A stretch of DNA of 64,000 nucleotides, taken from NCBI GenBank assembly GCA_029641185.1, contig JAPWGK010000035.1:186001-250000 (forward strand), given 5' to 3'. Made by a program: the position numbers and the translations under genes. The notes under the pieces were generated by a model. It worked only from the letters and a program-made list of their open reading frames with translations. It was not told where the DNA came from and did no database searches. Positions within the stretch are counted from its first letter, which is position 1. The number at the start of each line of letters is the position of its first letter. Below, one piece after another: positions 45,836 to 58,200 of the stretch. The DNA comes from Pseudofabraea citricarpa. Lineage: Eukaryota > Ascomycota > Leotiomycetes > Helotiales > Dermateaceae.

Positions 45836-46556
45836 CTGAGGATGACTAGTTGCAGTTTTTACCCTGGGAATGGGGAATATGTCTTGTATGGTTTTAGAGA
45901 AAGACTCGGACGTAGTGAAGGACGCATGCGCATACGGTAATGCGACAAAGAAGTTACATGCCTGCTTTCGTTTGGGGTTGTTTTGTTAGCAATAGGGCTT
46001 GATTATGATTAACTTGGAGCCTCTGAGCCTTTTATTCCTGTTTTTGTGTATGCACTGATTGATTTGCTATGCTTGATGCAAACTGCTTCCCTGCCTCGCT
46101 CTAGCTGAATCCAATCCGGTCATCTTTTAGTTCGGTTTGTAGTTTGGTTACCGGGTACTCGCTTGCCTCTCCGTCTTAACTTGGTACTGACCTACATGAC
46201 TGCAGACGCCGATCGGGAAAAGATCTGGGTACAGTAGTGCTGATGCCAGCAGGTTGGGGTGGGGGGTGGGTTAGCGAGGGAGGGGGGCTTCGGCGGCAAG
46301 GAGAGTTTTCTCAAGCGAAAGACCCTTTTTTTGCGACGATGCTCCTTTCTGTCTTTTCTTTTCTCTTTTGTCTTTCTGAGACGGTCGGGAAGTATAGTTA
46401 CCTAGGTAGGGTAGGGTAGGGTAGGTAGGTAGGTAAGCGGATGCGGATGAACTGTGGATAGAAAGAAAGTCGTATGGTACAGCATGGGGAGAGCATGGGC
46501 AGAGCAGGGCTACCTCGAAGTAGACTGGGCAGGGCAAGAAAATTACCTTATCTCTG

Positions 46557-46584
46557 TTGGTTGGTTGGTTGGTTGGTTGGTTGG
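46557..46584 (+). repeat. (TTGG)7 microsatellite
   Basis: Tandem TTGG units. Confidence 0.85.
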
Positions 46585-46756
46585 CCACGGTTGTGGTTGT
46601 GTTTGCGGCTGCGGCTGCGGGGGGCTGTGGAGTTTGGGTTTATGGTTGATGGTTACAGTAATTACAGGGCTGGCTATTGAAGTTGTGCGGCACAGTTACA
46701 GGTGCAGCAGCCACACGGCTGTGTTAACGTGTAACGTGTATAACGTCGAGGCTCGA

Positions 46757-46759
46757 GAG

Positions 46760-46793
<34 letters not shown>
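46757..46793 (+). repeat. (GAAA)n microsatellite
   Basis: About eight GAAA units. Confidence 0.85.
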
Positions 46794-47348
46794 TAACTGG
46801 TCGCTGGGCGTGCATGTGTGTATGCACGCGGGCACTACTGTACTACTACACGGAGGCGAGGTGGGGGTTTATAGATGTCAGCACTAGAGAGGGATGCGTT
46901 GGGGAGCGGGGAGGTTTCCATATTTATTTATATATTTATATATATGTGATACCTAACCTAGCATTAGGTGCTGTTTGTGTTCGGCCTTTGGCTAGTACGT
47001 AGGTAGACAAGAAAGATAATACAAGAGGCATCGCCTCCTTGCTCGCGAATTGTTTGATTTGATTTGATCTGATTTAATCGAGTCGAGTCGAGTTAAGTTG
47101 GGTTGATGCATTGAGAAGGTGTCACAACATCTTACCTGCTTGCCTGCCTGCCTGCTTCATTCTTCGCTCTTATTAATTCCTTCACATCCTATGAGTCTTT
47201 GATTCTCGTCGCGCTTTCAATTCCCCTTCTCCTCCCCCCCCCCTTTTCCCTCTCTCGACCTCGACCTCGCGTACACTATATCGCATATCACGCATCACGC
47301 ATCACCCTTCACAACCATAACCATAACCACAACCTCCTATAAACAAAA

Positions 47349-48527
47349 ATGGCTAACTTCGACTCGACAAAGTGGTACCGGCTGTTCGTGACGCTTAAGA
47401 AAAAAGACCAATCCATGATAGGCACGTCTCTCTTCAGGCAAGAGATGCAGTTCACGCGCGGCTCCGTCTTCTTCTACCCCACAGCCAACAACTCCCGGGC
47501 GCAGCGGTGGCAGATCACGCAGATACCCAACATCTCGACGTACATAGACGTGGCGACGACCAAGACAAACCGGAACGAGCCGTACTACGTACTACGGACT
47601 GCCAACTCGTCGCCTGAGGGCTTCCTCAGCGTCGCCCTGTCGCGCAACGAGACCGAGTTGAATATCCCCGGCAACACGGTCCCCGTGACGCGCTACTTCT
47701 CCAGCGATTATACGTCTCCCCTCGACGGCGACCGGGAGGCCCAGATGCGCGATCATAAATCCGTCTTTTGGCAGATCCTCCCCTGGGGTGATGGCACCTT
47801 CTACCTCATCAATGCCCAGAACGGCTCCGATTGGCATCTGCATGTCCGTTCGAATAATCTCATGGCTATGAATTCCAACATTTCTGGGAGCTTCCAGCAG
47901 AATAGTCAGGCCTTTACTTTCGAGCAGTGGCCGGATGCTGGTACGGATGAGGGGGCGATGGATATGAGGTTTGGATCGGTCGTGGTAGGTGATTTTCTTT
48001 GGATTCGATTACTTTTTTCAATTTTTGGTCTTGGATTTCAAGTCTACTATTCCTTCCCGATCTGTTAGAGAGTTGTGCTTTTAACAATTGAGTCAAGTGG
48101 AAGACTTACATATCTTGCTCATTAGTTACCCGACATTACTGGGGCCAGCACCTCGTCGTCCTCTATCGACTCTTCCTCTTCTTCTTCCTCTTCCTCCTCC
48201 TCATCAAAAACAACCACCATTGCGCTCTCCACAGTTCTGCCGATTGTGTTCCTCATTTTAGCGGCTCTGGCGTTTTTCTTCCTCCGTCGACGACGTCAGA
48301 AACGTCAACATACACCGACCCTCCTCCCACCTGATTCGCCGGGTTCACAGAAAGAACCAGTGGCATACCCTCCTCCTCCAATGCCGGATCAGTACCAGTA
48401 TCAACAATACCGGGATACGCAACCCGTAGAGTTGCAATCCCAGCCACAAGGACATGGATTTGTGCATGAATTGGAAAATGGCGCGCAGAGGGAGGTTGAG
48501 TTACCAGGGAGTATGGCAAGGAGGTGA
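47349..48527 (+). CDS. Single-pass membrane protein with beta-trefoil-like ectodomain
   Basis: Exons 47349-47984 and 48126-48527 (141-bp intron) encode 345 aa. Residues 1-212 contain WYRLFVTLKKK, SVFFYPTANNSRAQRWQITQI, EPYYVLRTANSS and SVFWQILPWGDGTFYLINAQNGSDWHLHV, a pattern of W/Y-L repeats resembling a ricin-type beta-trefoil, with several N-glycosylation sequons. Exon 2 starts a Ser-run stalk, then one transmembrane helix (TVLPIVFLILAALAFFFL) followed by RRRRQKR, a positive-inside stop, and a Pro/Gln/Tyr-rich cytoplasmic tail. No classical signal peptide is visible, so the topology (N-out) is inferred from the stalk and charges. Without the intron the frame ends soon after 48060 in a hydrophobic artefact. 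Confidence 0.8.
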
Positions 48528-49072
48528 GGTGGAAGGGAGGAGAGTGGAAGATTTTGAGGTGAATGAATAGATGGATGGATATAATGAGAGAATGGGAATA
48601 TGTGTACCAGGACTCAGAGGGACAGGAAAATTTTGATGTCTGGTAAACAGATGTCAGGAGTGGAAATGTATAATATGGGACAGATAAAGATACCTAATCA
48701 CTCAATAATCTCAGTTGTTTTCTTAAACAAATCTTTCACTATCCAGCTCCATGTTCTTAAAAAGTCTGCATGCGTAGATGTGTGAAAAGATGGGAGATGA
48801 GCGGGTCTGATTTCTTTCGTGGTATTCTTTTGCTCGCTACATATAAGTGCGGTATCTTCGTCATTTCTTTGTACAGGAGAGGTTGTTGATACATGTAATA
48901 GTACATTTTATTGGTGGTAGTACACTCTGTCGATAATGATCTCCTGACTGGCTTCGCTGAGACAACGCCCATTGTTAGCTCAAAAAAGAAGAGCAGGACC
49001 AGCATAGACAATATTAGCTCCATCTTCACTTCAGTCACGTAAATTTCAATAATCTCGTCTCTCCTATTTCTC
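48528..49072. other. Intergenic, convergent 3' regions
   Basis: AT-rich; no gene seen. Confidence 0.55.
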
Positions 49073-50494
49073 TCAAGTCCACCATGAATTAGACTGCTGA
49101 TTTTTCAACGGTTTTGCGCTGATCCGACTGTTCAATGAATTCCGCAAGCTCTTGTATCCCACTTCAGCCGAAAGGGGAAGTCTCTCCTGTTCGATGATAG
49201 AATTGATTACCGGTCGATACACATTCATTTCGTTGCGAGGTGACTTGAGATCTATAGGCCCTGTCCAGACTCGGCGAACGGGAATCTCTGGAAGCTGCTG
49301 TTTAAATCGACGATTTGGATCCTCAATTGGAGTTGGTGTTGCAAGGTTTGGTAATTCCCCTGGCTCGGGGACAATAGGAGCAGGCTCGTTCAATAATTTT
49401 AATTTTTCAAACCGCTTTTGTACTTTCTCGGCCTTTTTGATCTCTTTCCTTGCCTTTTTCTCTCTTATTTTTTCAGCCTTTTCAACCCTCTTTTCGAAAC
49501 GACGTTCTTGGCGTGTGGCTTCTAGAGCCTCTCTCATCGCACGCCTTGCTGCCCTTTTCGATTCTTTTAGCTGCTCGCCCTCCTCGGGACTAAAAGGTAC
49601 GGGTTTGTAAGCACTCATAATCTGATCAAATTCGTCTGTTAGATTGACGACTCGTTGCAATGTAGGATCAGGTGGCCCAATAGCAAAGGTATATTCTTTC
49701 CAATCACCTCGGCTTTCGATCACATAGCCTGACTTCGCTGGCATCGACGCCAAAATGAGATCTGGTTGAAGATGAAACATGTCACGAGTACCAAGACCCA
49801 AATCCAGATATTGCAGGTATGCCTCATCATACCAGTTGAACTGGGACATCCCGAATTTTGAAACCACCAGTTCGTTGTTCATTTTAAGCTTCCGATTCCT
49901 CTGCAAAAGCAATTTCTGGATAACACGTCTTCCGTCTGCGTATGTAGCATAGATATGGAATTCCACTTTGAAGCCAAGTTCAATGTGCTTGTATGATTCT
50001 GACAATTGGTCTATAAACTGCTCTGAGTCCATCGCAGTCCGAAATATCATTATTTTCCCGGACCGTTTTTGTTTATGCTTCTTTTTTCGGGGGAGCATCT
50101 CCTTTGGCATCTTGGTGATCTTTGCTAGAAGGTATTTGGGAATCTTTGATACATATTTTTCGTTCCAAGGCGCGAGTGCATAGCCTGGCCGAAGCTGCGT
50201 CGTCCGAACCTCCTCAAGCGTAAATTCCCCAATCAATTCTCGAGGATTATCCTTCCAGAGCTCGATTTTTTTAGACTCGCGAAAGGCCTGCTCCGCGGCT
50301 GGGCCTGTCTTCTTGTCAAAGACGCGTTCCACATTCCTAAACGCCTCGATCTTCTTCTTGATGGGCGTCGTTCGCTCGGGGTTTTTGACGCTATGGAGGA
50401 TGAAAAGATTGCGGCAGTGTGGAGGATGGACGCATGCTGAAGCGGCGATTCGAAAGGGGATTGGACCGCGCAAGGATCGAGAACAGAGGTTCAT
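49073..50494 (-). CDS. Probable mitochondrial protein of unknown function
   Basis: Single-exon 473-aa protein. The N-terminus (MNLCSRSLRGPIPFRIAAS) is Arg/Ser-rich without acidic residues, consistent with a mitochondrial presequence. The middle part alternates helices and strands (KIMIFRTAMDSEQFIDQLSE, GFKVEFHIYATYADGRRV), faintly recalling a translation initiation factor IF-3-type fold, but I would not assign it. Residues about 310-385 are a Lys/Glu/Arg-rich coiled coil. The C-terminus is Pro-rich, ending SNSWWT. Divergent from BCD1. Confidence 0.75.
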   Translation of the reverse strand: MNLCSRSLRGPIPFRIAASACVHPPHCRNLFILHSVKNPERTTPIKKKIEAFRNVERVFDKKTGPAAEQAFRESKKIELWKDNPRELIGEFTLEEVRTTQLRPGYALAPWNEKYVSKIPKYLLAKITKMPKEMLPRKKKHKQKRSGKIMIFRTAMDSEQFIDQLSESYKHIELGFKVEFHIYATYADGRRVIQKLLLQRNRKLKMNNELVVSKFGMSQFNWYDEAYLQYLDLGLGTRDMFHLQPDLILASMPAKSGYVIESRGDWKEYTFAIGPPDPTLQRVVNLTDEFDQIMSAYKPVPFSPEEGEQLKESKRAARRAMREALEATRQERRFEKRVEKAEKIREKKARKEIKKAEKVQKRFEKLKLLNEPAPIVPEPGELPNLATPTPIEDPNRRFKQQLPEIPVRRVWTGPIDLKSPRNEMNVYRPVINSIIEQERLPLSAEVGYKSLRNSLNSRISAKPLKNQQSNSWWT

Positions 50495-50846
50495 AGCATC
50501 TGGATGATGTTGAATAGATCTGACAGTGCAATGTCGACGACAGTTACTGTTCAGTAAATCGCAAATGTCCGGATAATCAAATGCACTAAACCTATACCGA
50601 TCTAGTCTAATATCCTTATCTTATCGCCGACATACCTGAGCATCACGTGGCAAGGCTGAAAAAAAGTTCAGTCCAAATTATTTATTGCAAGGCTGAGTAA
50701 ATTTTGACGACAGGACGCAGAACATCTTTATTTATCTCTACGCATTTCCTACACAATCAACATCCACCCCTTCTATACATTTTACCTACGACCCGACCTA
50801 TTCTATTTTACCGCCATACCGATTTATCGGCCTTGGATCTTCCAAT
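50495..50846. promoter_or_regulatory. Divergent promoter region (mitochondrial protein gene and BCD1)
   Basis: About 350 bp between diverging start codons; contains CATCACGTGGC (50641-50651), a CACGTG-type site, roughly midway. Confidence 0.45.
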
Positions 50847-51962
50847 ATGGCTGATCCACTCCTTTCATCACTCTGTCGCATCTGCCACATACACACTCCA
50901 AAATACACCTGTCCACGATGCTCATTGCAGACCTGTTCATTACCTTGCTCTCGCCGCCACAAGATTTGGTCATCATGTAGTGGCATTCGCGATCCTACTG
51001 TCTACAAACCTTTATCCGAAGTTGCGACACCCTCTGGAATCGACCATGATTACAACTTCCTTCACTCCATCGAGCACAAGATCGAGCGGTCAGAAAAGGA
51101 TATTGTTGAGGATAGAGGCTTGGTGGATAAGAAAGAATTACAAGCCGCAAGAACGGGTATTGAGAGACGTAGACGGAGACAGAACAAAGGCGATGAGAGT
51201 ATTAAAAATAGATTGAGGGAGACAAGGATTCGAGTCGATAAAGCGCCTGTTGGAATGAAGAGGAACCTAGATAATGGAACATCTTGGAGCAAGAATCGAA
51301 AGAGCATCAATTGGCAGGTCGAATGGATTTGCGGAGATAAACGACTTCTTTCCAAGGTATTGGATACATGGCCGCTCGCAGACGCGTACGATGAATTCCT
51401 AGAAGAGGAAAGGAGAAAGACTATGACCCAAGACGATAAGAAAGCAGAGTGGAAGAAACGAAAATTCGAGGAAGGCCAAGAGAAAGAAGCAAAAAGGATC
51501 AAGATGGATACCGAATTTAAGTCTGATGGCATTGCACGACCATTTCTACAGGACTCGGTCACCTCAGCGTGGAATTTGAGAACTGCGGTACCATCTATTG
51601 ATACTGAGAATTTTGGGAAGCCAAAGAACAGCAAACAACGATACTTCTTCTACCTTCATCGACCGTATACGCCATCTAGCTTCCCCAAAGTCGTCATACC
51701 TCTTGATCGATCGCAACCACTTCGAAATCTGTTAGAACAACGCACTCTATTAGAGTTCCCTACCATATATGTTCTTGAAGATACCCCGGAGGACGATTTG
51801 CCTGAGAATTTTATGTTGGAAAAGGACTTCTTTGCAGCGACAGGCCAAGGACCGTTGCCAATACCCGAAGGATCTTCTGACGAGGAGTCTTCCGGGCAGG
51901 ACAGTGAGGATAATACAAGCAGTAGTGAAGGAGAGGATTTAGAAGAGGGGGAGATAATCTAA
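50847..51962 (+). CDS. BCD1: Box C/D snoRNP assembly factor Bcd1 (ZNHIT6)
   Basis: Single exon, 371 aa. The N-terminal zf-HIT domain has C10/C13 (LCRICH), C22/C25 (YTCPRCS), C30/C34, H38 and C44, with the usual order YTCPRCSLQTCSLPC. A conserved central part follows (INWQVEWICGDKRLL) and the Bcd1-specific C-terminal region (RYFFYLHRPYTPSS, TLLEFPTIYVL). It ends in a long acidic tail (EDLEEGEII). Family knowledge: Bcd1 acts early in assembly of box C/D snoRNPs with the R2TP complex in the nucleus. Confidence 0.92.
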   Translation: MADPLLSSLCRICHIHTPKYTCPRCSLQTCSLPCSRRHKIWSSCSGIRDPTVYKPLSEVATPSGIDHDYNFLHSIEHKIERSEKDIVEDRGLVDKKELQAARTGIERRRRRQNKGDESIKNRLRETRIRVDKAPVGMKRNLDNGTSWSKNRKSINWQVEWICGDKRLLSKVLDTWPLADAYDEFLEEERRKTMTQDDKKAEWKKRKFEEGQEKEAKRIKMDTEFKSDGIARPFLQDSVTSAWNLRTAVPSIDTENFGKPKNSKQRYFFYLHRPYTPSSFPKVVIPLDRSQPLRNLLEQRTLLEFPTIYVLEDTPEDDLPENFMLEKDFFAATGQGPLPIPEGSSDEESSGQDSEDNTSSSEGEDLEEGEII

Positions 51963-52118
51963 GTGAGCAATGTAATCATACCCTCGATATTTGGGATAAG
52001 TAATTCGCACCGAGTTTCAAGATGGGATGAAGATGGAGATTTGGGTTAGTAATTAAATACTACTAGAAGGATGTATGAATTTTGTCTAATTTACACGCAG
52101 AATCTTATTTTGAGGTTC

Positions 52119-53122
52119 TCAGATACCACGTCCACCATCAATCTCAAGACAAGTGCCAGTGATGAATTTTGCCTCGTCGCTGGCAAGGAACAAGCAGTAG
52201 TTTGCGACATCTTCTGGCGTACAGAGCCGTCCCAGAGGAACATTAAATAGAAACTTCTGACGGTTCTCGGAGGTGTCTGGCATTCCCGCAAACGCTTCAA
52301 ATCTGCAAAAAGAAATGTTAGAAAATCTACGGGAAAAGCCAAAGCCGTTCACTTACAGCCCCGTACCACTTAGTAGTGGACATATAGAATTGACTCTTAT
52401 GTTTGAAGAACCATATTCAGAAGCCAATCCTTTGGTTGCCTGTTTAAAACGTCAGCCTCGGAACAACGTCAACCTGCAAGGATGGAAACCATACATTCCA
52501 GACAGCAGCTTTGCTAGCATTATACCATACCAAACCAGGTCTGGGTCTCGTCGCGCCGATACTAGCGATATTTATCACTGATCCACCATTCTTCTGTTTC
52601 AGCAACTGCGGAATGAAATGATTCGTGCTGTGGAAAATAGATTTGACGTTCACATCGAAAACGCGCTCGAATTCCTCTTCGGTAACCTCCAATGTCGGCT
52701 ATTTTCTTTTATTAATCCACTTGTCGAGCATCAAAGCAAAACAGGAGCAAGTGGAGAGAGACATACCTTGTTTTTGTAAGTCGTCCCCGCATTGTTGACA
52801 AGTATATCAACTCTGCCCCATTCCTTTACTGCTGCTTCGACAACTGCTTTCCAATCGGCAGAGGACGTCACGTTCATCTTGACGAATGTCATGGTTGTTG
52901 GAAACGCGGATACAACTTTCTCCCCGCCTTCACTATTGATATCTGCTACGATGACATTGCCTCCTTCTTGGGCGAAACGGAGTGCTATGCCTGCACCGAA
53001 GCCAGAACCTCCTCCTATATTTATGTGGTCAGTCACTGAGTGATGCTCAGGAAGGGAAGAGACGGACCGGTTACAATCGCTACTTTGCCTTCAAGGCGAT
53101 CACCAGTTCTTTTCGCTGGCAT
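52119..53122 (-). CDS. Short-chain dehydrogenase/reductase (SDR), five exons
   Basis: Exons on the minus strand: 53068-53122, 52767-53014, 52495-52698, 52357-52439 and 52119-52302, giving 257 aa, a typical classical SDR length. Introns are 53-68 bp. Motifs after splicing: [16 protein letters not shown] (TGxxxGxG), [22 protein letters not shown] (catalytic Ser), WYNASKAAV (Tyr, Lys), [14 protein letters not shown] and a C-terminal [15 protein letters not shown]. Exon 1 has an unusual donor (gtccgt). Substrate unknown; the closest general type is 3-oxoacyl-ACP reductase-like SDRs. Convergent with BCD1. Confidence 0.88.
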
Positions 53123-54145
53123 GATTTATGGATCAGAAGAGTTGATTTTCTGTAGTGGATAAGAAAAGGGGAGATGGAGATGGACGATGAGAAGGAGATG
53201 GATTAAGTCATTTGGTCGATTGAGGGGTAAATGTGGGGTACTCCTTCCGGGGTCGCTCAGTAACCTGTTACACAAGGCAAGAGCTATCTATTTCTCAACT
53301 TTGAGCCATGGATCTGTTTTCAACAATCATTATCTGGGGTAAACAAACATGAGGATATTCACAACTACCAACCTGGAGCGCATCAGCAAGCATCAGTGGT
53401 TGTGGGGTCGTTTCACGTGACCCACAGGCCTGCCCTTCTAGCCAGCCAGCTCATTGGTTGCTCGCTTAGCGGCAACATCCGAACGCAAACAACGTCACGA
53501 TGCTCGGCAGTCTCTCGAGAAATCAGCATCACCAATGATAAAACTCATCGTGTTAACGAATAGTGGGGAGTGACTAAAGAACAGACAGAAAACAAGAGAC
53601 GGCGACAGTTCATCTCGAGTCTCAAACATCTAGACCGCCATCTTTATGTCGTGGCCAGCGAAAACAAGGCAATTTCGGCAAGGAGTTGCCGGTTCTCGTC
53701 ATATCCCGGTGACGACAACACAATAACAGGGATGCCGAGAATTAAGATTGTGGCACCGCGAGTCAACGAGGCTTTGGCGAAGTCTTTTTCAACCTCATCT
53801 GTGGCTCAATATGTAGATCCGTCACTCATTGGTCCCAGCTCGGGGCACAAGCGTTTATTCCGACATGCAATTTGGCACGCTTGCTGAATTTGCCCATCCC
53901 GCACATGACGTTTGCATCTGATTGTTTTATAGTTATTCTGTCATGGCATGTATGTCTCTGCAGCTTGCAGGTCGTGACGAGATGGTGTTATCGAGCCCGG
54001 GCTTTTCAAGTTTGTGGAATACCTGGGCATGACGACTTTTGTGGTGCCATAATGTATATAAGGCAGATGGAGAAGAAGCCTTTCAACCCCAATCTCAATC
54101 ACCATCACAATTCATCACATCCTCTTCATCAGCAATTCCATCAAC
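53123..54145. promoter_or_regulatory. Divergent intergenic region (SDR and membrane protein gene)
   Basis: About 1 kb; a CACGTG site lies near 53415 and a TATATAAG box at 54055-54062. ORFs across 53570-53890 have no codon-like character and were not accepted. Confidence 0.5.
54055..54062 (+). promoter_or_regulatory. TATA box of the four-pass membrane protein gene
   Basis: TATATAAG, about 85 bp upstream of the ATG at 54146. Confidence 0.5.
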
Positions 54146-54852
54146 ATGTTCGGAAAAACCAAGAACACCTCGCATACGCCTGCTACCGCTAGCAATACTG
54201 GCACTACAACGAGTGGTGGTAGCCGAAGCCTGATCCAAAAGCTTCTCCGCACGATCCAATTCCTCTCTGCAGCCATCTCCTTGATCATCTTCTCCCTCCG
54301 CATCGCAAAGATCATCCGCCTTACTAACCGTGCCACGAAATCCAATGGAGCCGTTGAGGGTATCCTCGCTGCTGCCGTCCTCTACACCCTGATCACCATG
54401 GCACTCACCTTCGCGGCTAAGAGAGGTCTTGGAAACATGGCTCGCATCATGCTCATTATCTTTGATCTCCTGTTCGTCGGCGCATTCATTGCTGTCGCCG
54501 TCCTGACCAGCCCAAAACGTCGTGGTTCCAGTGGTCCTTGCACCAAGAGTTCCCGCGTCAACAACCGTATTCCCGCTGGCCTCAACTGCAATCTCCCATG
54601 GGGAACTTTCATCTTGGCCATCATCAGCACGTAAGTTATCCTTCCCTTCTTTCTTGTATCCTCGAAGTCATCCGAGCTGATGGTTTTGTCAATAGTCTTC
54701 TCCATGCGATCTCTGCAGCCTTCCATGTCGCTAAGGATCATCGCCGAACGAAGAGGGATAATGTCGTTGTAGAGAAGAACGCTCATCACGATGGCCGTGA
54801 CGGATTCGTTGACGGTACTGCTCCTGGTCACAGAGGAGCTGCAAATGTCTAG
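54146..54852 (+). CDS. Small four-pass membrane protein (MARVEL-like)
   Basis: Exons 54146-54630 and 54696-54852 (65-bp intron) encode 213 aa. After a Thr/Ser-rich start, hydrophobic helices lie at about residues 35-55, 70-92, 98-120 and 152-172, the last one completed across the splice (FILAIIST then LLHAISAAFHVAKDH). A loop before the last helix contains a Cys pair (SGPCTKSS, LNCNLP). The C-terminal tail is hydrophilic and His/Asp/Gly-rich. The four-helix arrangement recalls fungal MARVEL-domain proteins, but the resemblance is general. Confidence 0.78.
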
Positions 54853-55242
54853 ATGCTTTCTCTAGTGTCGAAAGGCGAAGGAATATAAGGTGTTGACCTC
54901 AACTGGAAGGTGGTCCAAGGAGAGATTTACGATGACAATTTATGAATGCTATTTTTTTCTGCTTTAATGTATAATAGGATACCCCCCAGTTGCGTAATTG
55001 TACTTTATAAATCAATGACCATTTTCGTCAGCCTTATGTTTTGAATTTTTTCACTTTTGAATTTAATCGCTCTGCTTTTCGCCTGTTCAGTCCCTCACTC
55101 AAATTACTCTAAACTTATTTCCAGGATTTCAATCACGTCAAATCTAAGACCAGAGCTATAGAGAAGAAAGGGAGAGAAATTGAATAATTTTGTATTAGAT
55201 CGTAAGATTTCCTCCGAATGTAATCTCGTCTCCCGCGTTCGG
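54853..55242. other. Intergenic, convergent 3' regions
   Basis: AT-rich; no gene seen. Confidence 0.55.
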
Positions 55243-58200
55243 TTATAAGCGACACATACCCCTTGTCTTTATATTATCAACTTTACGGGTTGAAGCAGCG
55301 ACATTCGCTCCAAGAGCATCAAGATCCTTGCCCGTCATTGCTCGCCGGTGACTGGCAGCTTTTGTGAAATCCCTAGACCCGATGAGAGCGGCGAAGAGGA
55401 GGAATATAGCACTTTCTGGATCTTCAACGATGCCAAAGATCCCGAGCGCAGCATCAGCCGCCGCACCAGTTAGTGTGATCATCCTTCCTATGGTAGTAAA
55501 ACCCAGGCCCGCAACTCCCGAACCGACAGCTGGCACTACCATGAGGAAGCTTGTGAAGAACAGGAGGATTGATTGGGTTAATTCATCTTCCTCAACTTTC
55601 TCTGCTGTGTCAACTACGGCCTGCATGGCAGTGACGGCTTCGACAGTCATGAATACTGGGATTGTTGCAGCATCTGTGACGTCGTCAGTTGATTGGGAAT
55701 AGAGGTTGTTACCCTCTTGTTCAGCAGCCTTGATGAGGCGCCCCTGGAAAGTTTCAAGCTCTGCAATCGACTTTGTCAAGAGCTCCTTAGGATCCAAAAC
55801 ATTAACTATTCCTTCAATTGGAAAATCAGACCATTTAACAAAACAGCCTTCAGTAACAGGCCCTCCTTGACACCCAGCTCTAGCGTGAACTGTCAAATCT
55901 CCAAACTTGACCCAGGATTTTTCGATGCCGTACATGGATGCGAGCTCATTGAAAAATCCTTCTTCGTCGTGTAAAGTATAGTGAAATTCCGGAGGCGCTG
56001 TTAAGTCTGCTATGTCTGGTACATAGGTAGGGCACACAGCTGGTTTCAAATCACCTCTTTTCGTACAAGGATCATCATGGTCGCATTCTGTCCAGCATTG
56101 GGCATTCTGACAATCATTGCAGCATGTTTGTCTTTGAGTTTCGGTGCATGTGAAATATTTACGTCCAGGCCCTTCCATGAATGAAATCAGAGAAGGCCTA
56201 ACGAGAGATTTAATATAGCTGGAGTATGTCTTGAACTTTCCATCATAACCGCTGCGAAGGATGGCTTTGTAGTCTGAAATAGCCTGGCCGAGAATATTGG
56301 CTTCCGCCTGAGCGATGTACATGTTCAGGCAGTATGAAGGAATCTGTTCTAAATCAGCTTCAATAAAATCGAGGCTTTCGTATTTGCCTGTGCATAGAGC
56401 ATCCCAAGTACTTGGGTCTGCGTAGTAATCCACTTCTTCGATTTCTTCATCGCTGCTAACACTATCACAGACATCCCCAGGGCACCATCCGTGGGTGCAA
56501 GCAAACTTGCACAGGCCATGGTCACCTCCTTCATGTAAGAAATACCCCAATTTATCGAGATTTTCGCCAGGTGGAAGAATCAAAACTCCAGTTTGAGTAC
56601 AAGTACAGGCACCAATAGGACAGAATCCAAAATTACAGCTGAAGCTGCACAAGCCCGCAAAAAAGCCTCCACCCGTACCAGCAGTGCAAGATGGAGGGAG
56701 AAATTGCGAAGATGTAGGGTTTGTAGGTGGAACTTTGGTGGTCCCACAGTTTTGCGAGGGGCAAAAACCAAGATTGCAAGCGAAGTTGCAGAGCCCATCG
56801 AAGCTAGAGCTCATCCCAGGCGCAGGATAACCTATATAAATATTGTAATTAGAATCTAGTTCCAAGAAGATTTTTTAAATTATATTAGAAGAGAAGACTT
56901 GGAACAATTACGCACCAATAATTCCTGTTGATGGTGGGTTCTTGACGACGTTACCTAACTCGAGGCATTGGCATGCTCCCAGAGGACAATATCCGTACTT
57001 GCAAGTGAAGGCACAAATTTCGGCAAAAATCCCTACACCAGTGCCGGAAACACAGACCTGGTTCTTGATTAAAGCCGGAGTTCTAGTAGGAATTGTTCCA
57101 GCTGCATCTGCTGAGCCAACCCAAGCGTTCCAGTTCTGGATTCCATTCTCACAGGAAGTTGTGATAGTTTCACCTACAACCTCAACAACAATCCTATTTA
57201 GTCGCACCACTCTTACCACCACGGGTCCAGTGCGACCGTTGGTTGCGATGTGGCCATGGTAAAGACCCCCAAACCCATTAGCTTTGTGCTTGAATGATGC
57301 GTCAATATAAACACCCCCAATGGAAACAAATACTTCGGCATCTGAGCCAAGAAGGGCAGTGAAGAAGATCATATCTTGTGAGACGGCAGCTGGTTCAAAT
57401 TCAATCAGTAATTGGCTGGCTGTACTGCCTGTTGTACCACCAGTTGAACAAGCTGCAGCTGGATGCAGGCGATACCAGATCACAAGGCCTTCCTTGGTAA
57501 TAGAGGTACCCTTTGTTTTGTAGGTATCAATAACGAACGGGAGAAAGTGACGCCACTAAGGAAGACAGTTAGCAATTGCCAGAAAGCAAGAAACCGCGCA
57601 GAAAAATGTACATACGCCGTCATGGGGCATATCAAGAGCATAGTTGTATGGAGCATCGCCTCTCTCAAATGCTTCGTATCCATTGGCATCTAGTGGCCCG
57701 ATGTAATGGGACTCTCCATAATCATTCCAGCTAATGATTTGAACAAATGGAGGATCCACAACATTAACTTCGTGCCAACGGTCAAACCATAAATCATCGC
57801 CACGCCACACCCAGTTTTTATCAAATCCGGGAAGGTTGGTGAAGAACCAGGGTGATACAGGCATCATGTAAGGCTTTCCATCAAGGAATTCAATATAAGA
57901 AGCATCGACATAGGTGTTCATGTCGGTATTGCCCCATGGCCATGCTGCCCAGCTAAAAAGTCCATCAGCAATTCCTCCTGCTAGCCTAAAAATTTGGAAA
58001 ATTAGCATATGAATGAACCAGGAAGGATTGAATTAGAATTTGGAAATATATGAGTTGCTTATCATGAAACGAAGTAGTGCATCATTTTGAAAACGCTTGA
58101 AGAAATCCGGGATCAAGCAATGCCTGCTACCTGAATTACTTACTGCATGGCTTCTTTTGCACCCTTGGAAGACCAATCAGGCATAAAGAAGACCCCAATC

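Larger units (their letters stand above)
45836..47348. other. Intergenic with several microsatellites and a long leader
   Basis: 1.5 kb without a supported gene. It holds a GGTAG-type run (about 46404-46437), (TTGG)n (46557-46584), (GAAA)n (46757-46793) and an AT-rich stretch (46919-46946). The last 130 bp are pyrimidine-rich, as in a 5' UTR of the next gene. Confidence 0.55.

Noticed and set aside
46404..46437. GGTAG-type run as a telomere-like repeat
   Set aside because: Short and mixed unit, inside a region with several other microsatellites; no sign of a chromosome end.
53570..53887. 105-codon plus-strand ORF
   Set aside because: No family resemblance, no codon-like bias, no splice support; lies in promoter sequence.
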